Positions 23,501-35,900 of a stretch of DNA of 64,000 nt are shown here, one piece after another. The number at the start of each line of letters is the position of its first letter. Position 1 is the stretch's first letter. A model generated the notes under the pieces. That model ran no database searches. It was not told the origin of the DNA and saw only the letters and a list, made by a program, of their open reading frames with translations. Source of the stretch: Gavia stellata (taxonomy: Eukaryota > Chordata > Aves > Gaviiformes > Gaviidae); the NCBI RefSeq assembly GCF_030936135.1, contig NC_082637.1, positions 11,917,001-11,981,000 on the forward strand, given 5' to 3'. A program made the position numbers and the translations under genes.

Positions 23501-24473
23501 ACTTGGTTCAGTCAGTCCCTTAGCTACTCTCCTTCTTCCACACACCACCTTGCATTGGGAAATGGGGATGAGCAATGCCTTTTCCATTCACATCCCCTGC
23601 TTTACCACAGCCTCTGCCCCTTTTCCCTGCCACAAGCCCTGCTGCCTCCTCCACATCCCCTCCTCACCACATTCACCATCCCCTGGGCTGAGCAGGCACA
23701 GCCTGTCCCAGCAGTTTGCTGAGTGCTGCAGGGGGAGGCTTTGTGGCAATGATTCCTACAGGCAGGGATGTTGGCACCTGGGAAGGTGCACATCCCTGTT
23801 CCAGCCTCTGCAAGGGCCTCTGGGAGGCCTCAAAGCACTTAAAATGCAAACTTTCTTCTCTCAAAGGGGCAGGGAAGGGATCTTACAAGGTTCAGACCAC
23901 CTTCTGAGCAGCCACGAAGAAGTACAAACGTGCTGGTGAACTAGCCACTTAGGGCCAGGCTTTGCTCTCAAACAACCCTGATTACAGAAGGCAAGACATG
24001 CCTTCTGCCCTGCTCTCTGAAGACCCTTCCCCTGATTCACGATGCGTGAATTCATGCCTGATTCATGCCTGCAGCCTCCAGGAAACCACTGACAAACAGG
24101 CTCGGTGCAGGGCATGACCTATCCCTGACCATCCAGCCCCAGCCCAATCCCATCCTTCCCACAGCACCCCCATTGCACCCACACCATAGCTCTTGCCCCC
24201 TGGGATCTCCCAGAGGCAGCAGGCACCCCAGCTGACACAGCCCTAAGGGGTGCGTGCCCCTGGGCTCCAGCCCAGGGCTGCATGCGGTGAAGTTGTATAT
24301 CAAACTTGCAGGGGGAGAAGCAGCAAAATCTCTCCAGGGGAGAAGAGGAACCGCTTCTTACCTGTTCCCCAGGGCACTCCTTGGACCTTGGGATGAGGTT
24401 CTTCCTGGCCCTGTGCTGCCAGCAGAGATACAAGCACCAGGAGAAATCTCAGAGCCAGCAACTGCAGAGCCAT
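17553..24473 (-). CDS. Gene B: sushi/FN3 receptor with TM and a short basic tail, no phosphatase domain
   Basis: Predicted type I membrane glycoprotein of 494 residues, paralogous to the gene A ectodomain. Exons in transcript order: 24473-24362, 23030-22788, 21423-21133, 20732-20635, 19261-19069, 18847-18736, 18603-18357, 18106-18067, 17779-17674, 17595-17553; 1,485 nt in one open frame. Exon 1 encodes a signal peptide (MALQLLALRFLLVLVSLLAA). One sushi-like module, FN3-like modules and the R2B-type membrane-proximal domain follow, then a TM helix (GTVIGMVVLLVLLLLSAAIL). The tail is RKRKSLPSKTKEDN and then TAA. Gene C reads TAC at that codon, the first tyrosine of its ITAM-like motif, so B appears to have lost signalling capacity of its own. 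A decoy, ligand-sink or co-receptor role is possible. B is convergent with A, and downstream of C on the same strand. Confidence 0.82.
17955..19685. repeat. Inverted repeat arm 2 (gene B)
   Basis: Partner of 3380-5097. Residue differences between arms include YVAA/YVAT, SPSN/SPAN and IAQL/IARL. Introns are as similar as exons, so the similarity reflects recency rather than selection. Confidence 0.85.
19690..20540. other. Extra intron sequence in gene B at the inverted-repeat border
   Basis: Gene B has about 0.83 kb here that gene A lacks: the corresponding A intron is 541 bp against 1,373 bp in B. It begins exactly where the inverted repeat ends. No exon, known repeat or coding homology was recognised. 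Confidence 0.5.
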
Positions 24474-24602
24474 GCTAGTACAAGGTCTGCAGGCGGGACT
24501 GAAATTTCAGCCCCACTGAGCCTGGGCATCCGCAACTGACTGCAAGACTTGCAGCCACAGGAAGGAAACAGACACATGGGGAAATCTTATGAGATACAGG
24601 AG

Positions 24603-24629
24603 GCTTCCTCTTTGCGGAGGGAACTTCCC
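24603..24629 (-). promoter_or_regulatory. Gene B promoter: PU.1/ETS-like box beside a kappaB-like site
   Basis: On the minus strand AAAGAGGAAGC (24603-24613) matches the PU.1 consensus core about 130 bases upstream of the ATG. Six bases away, GGGAACTTCC (24619-24628, read on the plus strand) fits the GGGRNNYYCC kappaB pattern. The ETS box is conserved at the same place in gene C. Both factors point to leukocyte expression; this is motif-level evidence only. Confidence 0.4.
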
Positions 24630-24639
24630 ATCCAGATCA

Positions 24640-25249
24640 GTGCTGCTGCCTTTTGCTGCCTTTTTTCCCCAGGGGCATCCAGGCTCTGGTACTCAACAGA
24701 AGAACCCCTGTCACCAGGATCCCAGAGTTTCTCCCCAAAACCCTCCTAGTTACCAGAGTGCGTTCAAGAAGCACTGCTCCTATTTCTGAGGCAAATTCCA
24801 TTCCCAGCGCCACTGGATGGGTTTTAGAGTTGTGATGAGTCACTGTACTTCCCCTCAATGATCACAGGAGATGGAGGACCCTTGAGAAAGCACAAGAAGA
24901 GCTGGCAAGAAGCGGGGGTAGGAATGGGGACATGAACTTCAAGGAGTACCTCAAGGCCTGGAACAGTCCTTGGTCCTTCTGAAAGACACACTCATCCCAC
25001 ACCCTCTCGCATCCTTCCCTGCTCCTCCATCCCCAGCCTGGCAACACTCCTCTGTCCCCAGGTGTGCAAACTACCCTGCCCTCCAGTGCCAGCTGAGTGC
25101 CTGAGGAAACTCTCAGAGCTACTAAACCATCTCCCTTGCTTCTCAGCAGCTCCTGCTCTTCTCTTCCTCCAGAACCTCCCATAGGCCCACCTGGGATATC
25201 CCCGATCCCAGAGGGCTGGGTGATCAGACACGGGGGCTGCGGAGGAGCA
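24640..25249. other. Spacer upstream of the gene B promoter
   Basis: No exon or repeat was recognised. It may contain the gene B transcription start region. Confidence 0.4.
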
Positions 25250-25960
25250 AGGACCACACTTGTCCCTCAGCTTTGCCTGGGGCACAGGCACAGGACACAC
25301 TCCTGCCCAGGACATACTGGGGGGACCACCACCTCTCACTGGTTCCCATACGCACACCCCATCCAAATGCACATCAGAGCTGCCTGGCACGGCCATGTGG
25401 GTTTGGGGAGGCTGTCAGCCACAGCTCCAGGCTACAGCAGCCATGCTCATGGCTTCCCCTCAACAAGGTGCAGTTAGCCTAGCACCCCACAGGGAACACG
25501 ACCCCACAAGAGCAATGAGGGGACCAGGCAGGAGCTGGCGGGCAGGGTGGGGTGCGGTGGGGTGGGTGGGCAGCCCCCTCCAAACCACAAGCCTTTATTT
25601 CTTGTCCAGACAGAGCAGGCAGAGTCACGAGGCCAACAGCCCAGGGTCTGACTGCATATGGGGATATGGAGCGGGGAGTGGGCAACCAAGGAGGTGGCAG
25701 GAGCACAAACCAACTGTTTCCCCATATCCCAACCCTGCACATTCCCCTTTCTCAACCAGCAGCAACCACATGGGGCTAAGCTCCCTCTTCCCCTCACTGC
25801 TCGATACCCATTGAGAGCAGCTCCATCAGGCATGCAGGTCACACCAATGAGAGCCCATGGGAAGGAGATGCTTTGGTCCCAGGGACCAGTTACAGGTACC
25901 ACGATGATGGTCAGACACCTCATATGAAGGACTGTCAAAACATGTCTTTACTGGCACATG
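25250..25960 (-). repeat. Duplicated 3'-end block with a second AATAAA (25594-25599)
   Basis: This stretch aligns with the gene B 3' end (about 16,140-16,560) and more weakly with the gene C 3' end (about 26,490-26,760). Shared landmarks are CCCCTCAACAAGGTGCAGT and TTGTCCAGACAGAGCAGGCA. It could be a distal gene C poly(A) region or the 3' remnant of a lost receptor copy between B and C. No coding exon for such a copy was found. Confidence 0.5.
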
Positions 25961-26509
25961 TGGGTCATCCCACACTAAAAAAATGTCTGGAGAAGAGAGT
26001 GGTTGATTGTCTCATCATCTTCCACCAGCGTGCTCCTCACCAAGGAGAGCCTTCAGGCTGCACCTCAACTCCAGGCTGCACCAGGCACCTGCATCCCACA
26101 GTGTGGGAGATGCAGTGGCTGCTGGAGGCTGCGCCGGGGCAACAGCAGCAGCTGAGATTGAGCAGATTCCAAAGGCTGCAGGATGGGGATATCCCAAGAG
26201 GGCCAGGGCCAACTGCACCTCACAAAATGGGCACCAACACCAACAGAGGGGTTCACAGACCAACACAGAAGTCCAGCTAGGCCTAGTTGAGACCGTCTTT
26301 CTTGTCGGATGGGGAGGGGGGAAAGTAGGAACATGAAGCATTGCACTAGGAGCGTGCAGCTCCTCAGGTGTGCTTCCTCAGGGCTGCCAGGAGATGGAAA
26401 AGCCTAGCGCAAGCTCCTCTGTGAAAATTCATAGGGACAGGGCTTTCACACACAAAACAGGGAGGAACCACAAGACAGGAGCTGTCGCAGGGTAGGCAAA
26501 CCAGAACAA

Positions 26510-26515
26510 TTTATT
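26510..26515 (-). terminator. Gene C poly(A) signal (proximal)
   Basis: AATAAA on the minus strand, 432 bases after the gene C stop and within a block homologous to the gene B 3' end. This is the likelier of two signals for gene C; the other is at 25594-25599. Confidence 0.55.
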
Positions 26516-26946
26516 GGTTGTTCAGACACAGCAGCACAGCTGTGAGGGCAGCGCAGTTGGGTCAAAGTCAGGCAGAGGCTGGGGTCTAGGTGGATATGGG
26601 GATACGGAGGGGAGAAAGAGGGGCTGGGACCCAGAGAGCTGTTTTGGTTTCAGAGGACAGTTGCAGGCACCAGGATGTGGGTGAGATGGCTTTGCCAGAG
26701 CACTGGAGGATTACCAGAAAACATCCTTGCTGGCACAAGCAGGTGGTCCCAGGCTTTGGGCTTCTCCTTCTCTGTGACAGAGGATGCTGGAGCTTGGTGA
26801 GGGAGGAAACCTGAGGTCAAGCAATAACCCAGCACAAGCTATATGAGGTCCTGCTTCCAGTGGTGGAGGACCGAGCCTCAAGAAGGGGCTATGGGAAGTG
26901 TCATCAGCACTGAGCCTCAGATATCCACCGCATCTTCTCCTCTCCC

Positions 26947-29900
26947 TCACTGTCTCACTGAGGGCTCCAGGACAAGCGAGGGCTGGGGCAACGGCTCTCC
27001 AGCCTGGCCACCTTCACCTGTGGAGACCAAGAACACCCAGGGCAGAGGCTGCTGTGTGCCCTTGGCAGCGTGCAGAGCTCATGCTGCCACAGCTGCCCCT
27101 CTCCACCCTCTCCCTGCCATGTGTGGGAACAGGCAGGGCACTCCATCTCCTACCTGCATCTTCTTCTGCCCAAATAGTCTCCTTGATCACACAGTAATTA
27201 TCCAAGTTTTCATAGGGCTGGAGCTCTGGGGGGGGCAACATGACAAAAACAGCCTGAGAGACCCAGGGGCTGCGGGAGACGGAGCAGGGCAGACCCAAGC
27301 AGGCAGCAGCACTGGGGGCTACTCTCCTCCCAGTTCCAACCCCAGCCCTACAGCAGTCTCTGTGATGGGGACCCTACCTGTGTAATGATCCTCCTCGGCT
27401 TTGCTGGGCAAGGCCTTCCTTTTCCTGGGAAGGCAAAGGGCAGTCCTGAGTCAGGGGAGAGGCTGACATGGCCCAGGGTCCTGCTGAACCCAGCAGCAGA
27501 GGCATGGAGGGCTCTGCACACCCTCCCTCTGGGCCTCTCATGAGCTGGCAGGCATTGCCCATCAGCACCCCAGGCGACAGCAGCAGTGGCAGGAACAGCA
27601 ACAACGGAGCGGGGCTCTTAGCACACACGGTCCCTGCCCCAGCCCTGAGGAAGATGCTTATGAGCCCCAGCCGGGAGCCCTGCAGCCGAGCTATGGTAGG
27701 ACCAGCCAGCTGCACCTTCCACACCTGGAGAGGGATGGGAGCAGCTGGGGGAACCCCTTCTCCGTCCCCAGCCACCCCACAGCATAGCATGACCTGAGGC
27801 AGAGCAACAACTCCAAGTCTCCTACCTACTCACCTGGACAGCACAAACCACAGGATCCCTGCTGACAGTGGGACCAACACCAACACCATCACCACTACCG
27901 TGACCGCCAACCGAGGCCACGGGCCCAGAGGCTGCCCTGCAACTAACACACAGCCAGGAGTGAGTGCCACAGCCTGGACCATGTGCCAGCAATGGCCCCG
28001 ACCTTGGCGTTGGGTGTGTGCATGTGTGTAGACACATGTGTCCAGGCTCTGCTGTCCTGGCTGCTGCAGGGACAGGCAGCGAGGCACAGTCTTCCCCTGC
28101 TCCCACGTCTGCTGGGCAGGGCAGGGCAGAGGGAGGCTCTGGAGCACAGGGACTTGCACCATCTCCCATACACAACAGAGGGTCTGGAAGCCCAGTCAAC
28201 CAGCCTGTGGACAGCAAGAGGACACACAGGCCCAGGCTCAGCAGCCCTAGTGCTCTCTGACATCAAGCCCCCCCTGCCTCCGTGCACCCGAGTGCAGGGA
28301 TGGGTGTCTTTGTCTTCAGTGGAAGAGTAGAGGGGCCAGCTCTGCTCTCACATGCACGAACAGGTGCATGAAGCTCTGGGGACCAGGCAATGCACCCCCT
28401 CGAAGCAGGACTCACCCAGCCCCACAGCCCCCACTGCTGAGTTGGGCTCTCGGGGTGACCACGCTCTCTTGGTGGGGACAGAGCGGGTGCACACACAACT
28501 CCGAAAGCTGCTCCAGGCTCAGCACTCACTCCCAGGGAGGTCACCTCAGCCAGACCCAGGGCAGAACAACCATTACCCGAGACATAGGTTTGAAATTCCA
28601 GCAATGAGGCAGCCCCAGCACCAGCCACTGTGAGGCCCTGCACCGTCACCGTATATTTGCTTCCAGGTGTCTGACGAAGTGGTGTGTACTGAGTGACAGA
28701 CTGGTTCACCAACACCTGCTTGAATTCAAGGAAGCTGCCATCGTGTGCTCTTCTGGATGTGATGTTCAGCTAGAGGAAGGACAGGGAGCTGGTGGGGAGC
28801 TGCTCCTGCAGCTCTGCAGAGAGGGGCTGCTACTGCTGGCTGGGGACAGGTCCCCTCCTGTCCCCACCAGAAACACCAGCAGTGTAGAGCTGTGGGCCCT
28901 GGCTGAGGAGGGTTCACCCCTCTCCTCAGACTGCCTGCACAGAGCTCCAGGCAGGGAGGTGCCTGGCAAGGTGAGGGGGACCACGGGAAGTCCATGGTTC
29001 CCAGGTACCTGGTATCCGATGATCTCCCCTTTGCAGGAGGGCAGCGGCTCCCACCTGAGGGACCCCGTGCTGGGATCCAGCCACAGCTGCTCCGGTTTGT
29101 CTGGCACTGGAAGCACAGGAGGACCAGGTCACGCATGAGGCCAGTGAGGATTTGTCCCCCACAAAGGCTGCAGGTGCCGCAGCAGCAGCAGCAATGGTGT
29201 AGTGAGGACAGGGAGAGTGAGGAGGGGACGTGCTGTGCTCCAGGGCCCTGCACAGCCCCTTTCTCTGAGCCCCACAGGATCCGAGCAGCCCTGATCCCAG
29301 GACATCACTGCTAAGGCCACCTTTACATTTCATGTAGGAGGACACGTACCCGTTTCCTTTGTCGTGAGGAGCCGTGTGTACAGGATGGTGCTGGGGGGCA
29401 GGGAGATGGTGACACTGTAGACAGTGAAGGGCTGCAGAGGGGGGCATGTAAATGTTCCCTCCTGGCCGCGTAACATCTCCTCTCCCTTCACCTCTTCAGC
29501 CTTACAGGGAGGGGAGGAACGCTCTTCCAGCCGGCACCTGGCCCGAATGCGCTGGCAGGTGTCGGTGAGCCTGCAGGTCCAGTTCAGTTTGATGCTGGTG
29601 CTGGAAATCTCCAAGGTCCCGGGGACAACCTGGAGGACTTCTGTGAAGGAAACATTGCCAGAAGGTCACTTTCTTCCCTTCCCCTCCCAGCCTTGCAGCT
29701 GACCTCTGTCATCCCCACCACTCCCTCACTAGCTTGTCCCTGGCACGGTGCAGACAAGGCCATCCCGCCTTCTCCAAGACTACACTCAGGCACTGCCTGC
29801 ACCTTCCTCTGGCCCTGGACGGTTCCCAGGGGTACTCTGGGTGCTCCAGTGATTGTGGGAGGGTAAGAGCAAGTACTTGTGGCCTCTCTGCAGCCACCAC

Positions 29901-32900
29901 CCTGGGGCTAGCAACTGATCTGGTGACTGCACCCTTTCATACCAGCAATGACTTAGCCAACAAATCCAGCAGCCAAAGCAGGGCACTGCCCTCCTGCTCC
30001 TGGGCTATCGTGCCCTTCTCCAGGCAGACCCATCTGGCTGTTCTGGGCACGCTGCCTGGGGCCCTATGGACAGTGGCGAGGACTTGACCCCCTCGGTGCT
30101 GTGCAGGGTGCCCCAGCTGCCAACAGCACAGACAAAAACCTGGGATGCATCAGCAGCAGTTTTCTCTGGAGTGAATGCCCACGCCATGCCCTGACCACCC
30201 CGAGCACAGGGCACTAATGCTGTGGGACATATGCAGCACTGTTCTCCGTGCTTGGGGAGAACAGACTGAGAGCACTGGGAGAGTGGCTAGTTCGCTCACT
30301 TACCCACACAGGTCATGTTCCCCTCCATCGGGTGCCAGTGGCCTGTGCCATTCCTCACAATCCAGCCACTGCGAGGAATCGTGGAGACTTTCCTTGGGTT
30401 CAGCTTCACACATTTGATCTCCATGGGGGGAGGCCAGTGCCCCTCAGGGCATCTCATCTTTACCACTTCATTTGGGTTGAAGGTCCCCCGTTCTTGGTCA
30501 AAGATAAACCTGGGATCCCACTGGGGCTTCTGGCATTTCTCTGCACCAACAAGAAGGGAAGGTGTTAGCAGGGCAGAGGGTGGCCACGCAGGGCATGCCA
30601 AGGGGTGGAGCAGGGGATCCCCTTCCCTGGCACAGCAGGGTGAGGGACGGAGCTCCAGCACACCATACGGAGCAGCCCTCCTGCACCACATCCTTGGCAA
30701 GGGGATGAGGGCAAGGAGGGCCCCGAGCTGCTTCCCCCAGGCCTCCTGGGAAAGGCAAGAGAAGCTGGAGTTCCAGGGATTGGGGGCACCCACAAAGGGC
30801 TCGTACTATGCACAAAGTCTGCGCAGAGACTGATGGGCCAGCATTTGACCCCGGTGCCCTGTTTGTCCCTCACGGAGGACAACAACCCCTGAGTCCTCCT
30901 GAGAAGGCAATAAAGCCTAAGCCCAAAAGCTGGCTGCTGCAGTGATGGCATGCAGCAGAGACTGGGAGACCAGCACATGAGGAGGACGCCAGAACTTTAC
31001 CCTGCCTGCACAGGCGGAGAGGACACAGGGAGCAAAATCCTGTGATCCCCCAGATCCTGATGCAATGCTTTTGCCACAAATGCCTGTCAGACCTACACCA
31101 CTGTAGCCCCCGTCTTTGCTGCACATGCTCTTGCCAGAACCCTTCAGGGAGACCCATGTCACCCACGCACCTCCACTGGGAACCTCCCACCCACCCATGA
31201 ACTACAGTCTGGAGCCCGGCATGCCGGGCTCCTTGCCCTGGCCTGGCATGGGCAGCTCTGGCCACTGCCCCCCACCCTGATCCCACAGCCCCTTCCTGCC
31301 GGGACCCTCAGGGACTGAGGCTGGCACCAGACCCAGCTCTGCAGAGGCTCCCCTGGAGCCCCGGGGCAAGTACAGGGCAGGCTCCTGGGCTGCCTCGACA
31401 CTGCCTTCAGCAGCACCGACCATTTCCCCAGGCAGGCAGAGAGCCCGGAACCTCCTGTGCACGCACAGCCTGCCTTCCCCTGCTCGGGAAGGGCAGAATG
31501 GGGCAGCCAGGAGAGCTCCTGATGCCTCCCTTACCATCGCACTCCACGCTGAAGGTGGGCTGAATGTTGATCCATCTGCCTCTGCTGTCCCTTCCATTCC
31601 AAGCTTCTCTGTGTACAGGTTTCCCGTTGCTAATGAACAGGACTTTTCCCATACATTTGACATGGGTGAAGGACGGCTGGAAACCCTCAGGGCAGCTCAG
31701 CATCACTTCTTCATTCTTCTTGTAATTTTCCTGGTCTGGTGCCAGCTGGAGTCCTCGGCCCCAGCGAGGCCTTTGGCACGTTTCTGGCAGAAGTGAAAGT
31801 GGGTGTTAGTTGGTCTGGGAGGTTTCGAGGAGGGGCAGGGCTGTGTGGTGGGGTATCAGCAGTCCCCAGCAATCCTTCCAGCCCGTGAAGGGAGGGGGAA
31901 GGTGACACATCCATCTGCTAGGATGTGACCCCTTGGCAAGGCTTGTTGGGAAGTGGCTTTCCTTGTGGGTCAGTGTCAGCCAGGGCTGGGGCCTGACAAG
32001 GCAAGTGATGAACAAAGATGTGCCAGAATTCAGTGGGGGAATGGTCTCAGACATCAAAACCAGGAAGATCTGAGTGGCCCCAATCAGGCATCAGAAGTGC
32101 ATCCCTGGACACAGTGGTGATGGTGGAAGCTCAGAGATGGATGATTGTGGCAGGATTTGAGCACAGAGCTCCGTAAGAGGCACCTCCTGACACCCTGCTT
32201 ACCAATGCACACTACGTTCCCCTCAATGTGGATCCAGGCATCACTGCTTTTCCTCCCCAGCCACACATCTCTATTTAGAGATCCAGAATAATTAAATGGC
32301 TGCGCTCCCCCTGCACATTTGACGTGGGTGAAGGAAGGCTGGAAACCATTGTTGCAGCTCAGAGTCACTTCTTCGTTCTTTTTGTAATTCCCACGGACTG
32401 GTGCCATCTGGAGTCTCGGGTCCCACCAAACAGGCCTTTGGCATGTTTCTGTCAGAGGTAAAATTGGGTGAGGAGTATTTTTGGGAGGTGACAAGAGAAG
32501 GCTTGGGACGGGTCTCTGCTCCCCGTGACTCTGAGCAGTCACTCATCCTGACACACATAAGTCCCTCTACTCCCACGATGTGCCCAGGCACTGTTCAGAG
32601 GCACAGGGCTTATCGTCACCCCTATCTCCAGGAATCCCAAGCCTCCCCTGGGTTCTACCCACCCATGGGGTGCTTGAGACCCCATTCTCTTGCCCCACTC
32701 TATGCCCAGGTGAGCAGTGCAGCAGTGACAGCCTCCCCCACCAGCGCTCACCCAAACCCCAGAGAAGCTTCCCAGGGAAACAAGGAGCACAAAGTGCCAA
32801 AGCTTCAAGCTGAACCCCTCCAGCTACTCCTCCTCCTCCCAGCTTCACATGTGCAGCTCTCCATGTGGAGGCAGGAGATGCTGGCCAGGAAGGGTTCCCA

Positions 32901-35900
32901 CCTTTGAATCCCTCCCCAGAAGCACAGATCCCCAGCAGCTGCCCACAGCAAGGTGCTGAGACAAAAGGTGCCCCGGCACTGCCAGGACAGGGGGGAAAGC
33001 CAAGGCATCCAGGTCTCTAATTCCCCGACTGTCACCCGTGTGGGGCTGAAGCACGACCATGTCATGGAGGGTCTGCTGCCAGCCCAGGACCCCGGGGTCA
33101 GGGTGATGCGGGGCTGTGCGTACCCTTGCAGGTAGCAGTCCCGTTCCACAAGGTCTGGGTCCCGCTGGCAATGTACCTGATCTGGGGGACCGGTGGCACA
33201 TACTCCCCAGCACAGCTCAGCTGCACCAAATCGTTCAAGGCATAGCTGCTCTGGTTTGGGGTAACCTGCAGCTTGGGGTCCCAGTCGGAGGGAGCTTTAC
33301 ACCTTCCTGTGTGCAAAGGCCATGAGGGAGAGCCCTGAGGATCACTGGGCTCCGGCAGCGTCCTCGGGGGTGAGGAGGCTCCGTCCAGAGGGGTGCTGGT
33401 CCCCCTCACTTCAGAGGGGAGGCAGAGACGAGCACCTCCCAGGATGAGGCCCCAGACCCCAGGTGCATTAACCCTCCTTGCACCCCCAGGTGCAGTGCAG
33501 GAGGGTTACCCGCAGGCCCTCCTGCCCACCCAACGCTCTGCGGAGGGATCCCAGCCAGCGGGATCCAGCAGCCCAGTGGGTGCTGCTCCCTCCTGCGCTC
33601 TCTGCCCCAAAGACAGGGGCTGTGGAGGGGCACCAGACCCAGTGGGCTGCTGTTGCCATTGCACACCCTCCTGACTTGACCCCACAAGGCAGCTGCCAGC
33701 ACCAACAGTCTGCCCTCAGACCTGCACATGCATGTTCACAGCATTGGCCACAATGACCCCACTCCATGCACCCAGACTTTTCTGTGCGCTTCACCCAAAA
33801 TGAACCTGCCTTGTCCTACCCTGGTAGACAAGTCACCCAGACTTGCTCACCCCGTGCAAACCAAGTCCATGAGGAGGCATCGGGGTCGGAGGTCGCCTCC
33901 CCTAAATTAGGATGAAACACCTCTCCTCAGCTACACGCATCTCTACAGCTGCCCGCTTCCTGCCAGCCAGCACTGATGGGGCTGCACTCCCTTACACTGG
34001 AACAGGGGCATCACCACACTTCCCTTATCTGGTGGCAGGTCTTCATGCCATCCTCTCAACCCGGCACCCTGGGCCCTCCACCACAAAGGACAGTGGCCAC
34101 CACCCCCGTCCTTTGAGACCACGTGTGTTGTCCAGATAGGAAACTTCTTCCCCGCAGCTGGATCCCTCCCAGTGCCCTCAGATCACACACTTCACTGTGA
34201 CAGCCAAAAGCCTTGACAAACCTGAAACCCTTGACTCAGTCCAAGCCTAGTTAGGCATCCCCAGCATGCACCTTCCCTCCCATCGTTAAAACCCCCTGAA
34301 GCAGCGCACACACCCTCACACTCCTGCCCCAGGGTCCTTCCCCCCCCCCAGCAGAGTCCGGGCTACCTGCCCAGCACCAAGCCTTTGACCAGGGACACCA
34401 GCCAGCCAGGAGGAAATCCCTCTGCTGTGGGAAAATGAACCACGCTTCAAAGAGCAGATTTCCACCTGTGGGGAGGAATGTGGTTTTCCTATTGGTACTT
34501 GTCAGGAAACAGGTCCCGAAGGCTGGGTGTCCCTGAGATGCTCTACGATCTGAAAGGCTAGCCAGAAACACCCTTACACAGAAGGAGGACGGGGGATGCA
34601 GTAAGAGCACAGCCTGGCTCAGTCAGAGGCTGTGGTAAGCAGGTTGCACTCCCAAGGGAGTAGGAATCAACAAGAAGGGCCAGTGAGGAAACAGCTGGCA
34701 AGGCCAAGCCACAAGAAGGGGCATAGCAAGCAGGAGCAATGGGAGCACGAGGCTGTCTCGTGCAGACCTCAGTGGGGAAAGGAAGGTGAGCAAAACTGGG
34801 CCATAGCAAGTAATGTCAACTGTCAGCAAGTAATGCAAGCCTTTGTTGTCTAGGTCTGCTCTAGAAAATGCATGTGGGTCGTTCAGATGTTGATGGCTCT
34901 TCCTGAACAGCAAGGACACAGGCCACAAAAAGAAAGTGAAAAAAGCACATGTCTATGGCAGTCATGATTCCGTGATGATACTTGCAGAGCACCGACTGCA
35001 GCAAAAGCAGGGGCTTTCCTCTCAGTGCAGGTGGAGGCAAGCTCAGCCCCTGCCTGCAGCTCTGCCAGGCCACCCATAATCCAGACTCCAACAGCCTCAT
35101 TTGGTGCTGCAGACATCAGCGGCATGGTACAGGACAATGGTCAGAACCCCAATTTGGTGCCCCACACCTCTTCTGCAGACACAGATTCAAGAAAAATCCT
35201 CCAGCTGCCCAGAGCCAATGCCTCCCCCGAGCCCATCACAGCCTCCTCCAGCTGGGACCCCTCAGGCCAAGGAGGGGAGATCCATGACTATCAACAGGGC
35301 TTGTCCGGGATGGGCTGTGGGGAATGGGAGAACGGGGCAGGAGCTGCTACTGAGTCGAGGGGAACAGGCTCCATCCTGCCCCTGATAGCTGAGGGCTGCC
35401 CATTGCTGGAAGGGTAGCATCCCTCCAGCCACCAGCGATGGGTAATGTGACTCATGACCCATTCGGTGACTTGGCAAGCCACTTCTGCTCCCATTTCCCT
35501 GCGGAGAGAATGACTCACACCTCAGGCCCCCTAGCCCCTGCTGCAAAGAGCAACCGCTCCCGCTGTGCTCCATGGGAACCTCGACAGGTGCCGGCAATCC
35601 CAGGGCACAGCACACAGTCTCTGTAGAAAAGCCCACGTTCTCCATAGGAAAGCCCTCATTCTCCATAGGAAGAGGCCAGCAGAGACCCAGGAGGGTCTAG
35701 CCCTAGCCCTCCTGGCACAGAGAAAGAACAGAACACTGGTAAAGAACAATCCCACCGAACTACAGCTCCCCCAGCCCAGGGACTCCAGGAGAGAGCATGC
35801 ATCCCAGCTAACATAGGGATCCATCTCGCAGCTCCCCACATCTTTGCTGAACACCACCCCCCCTCTTCCCTTCCGGTAGGGATGCTGCCTGGATTGCACC

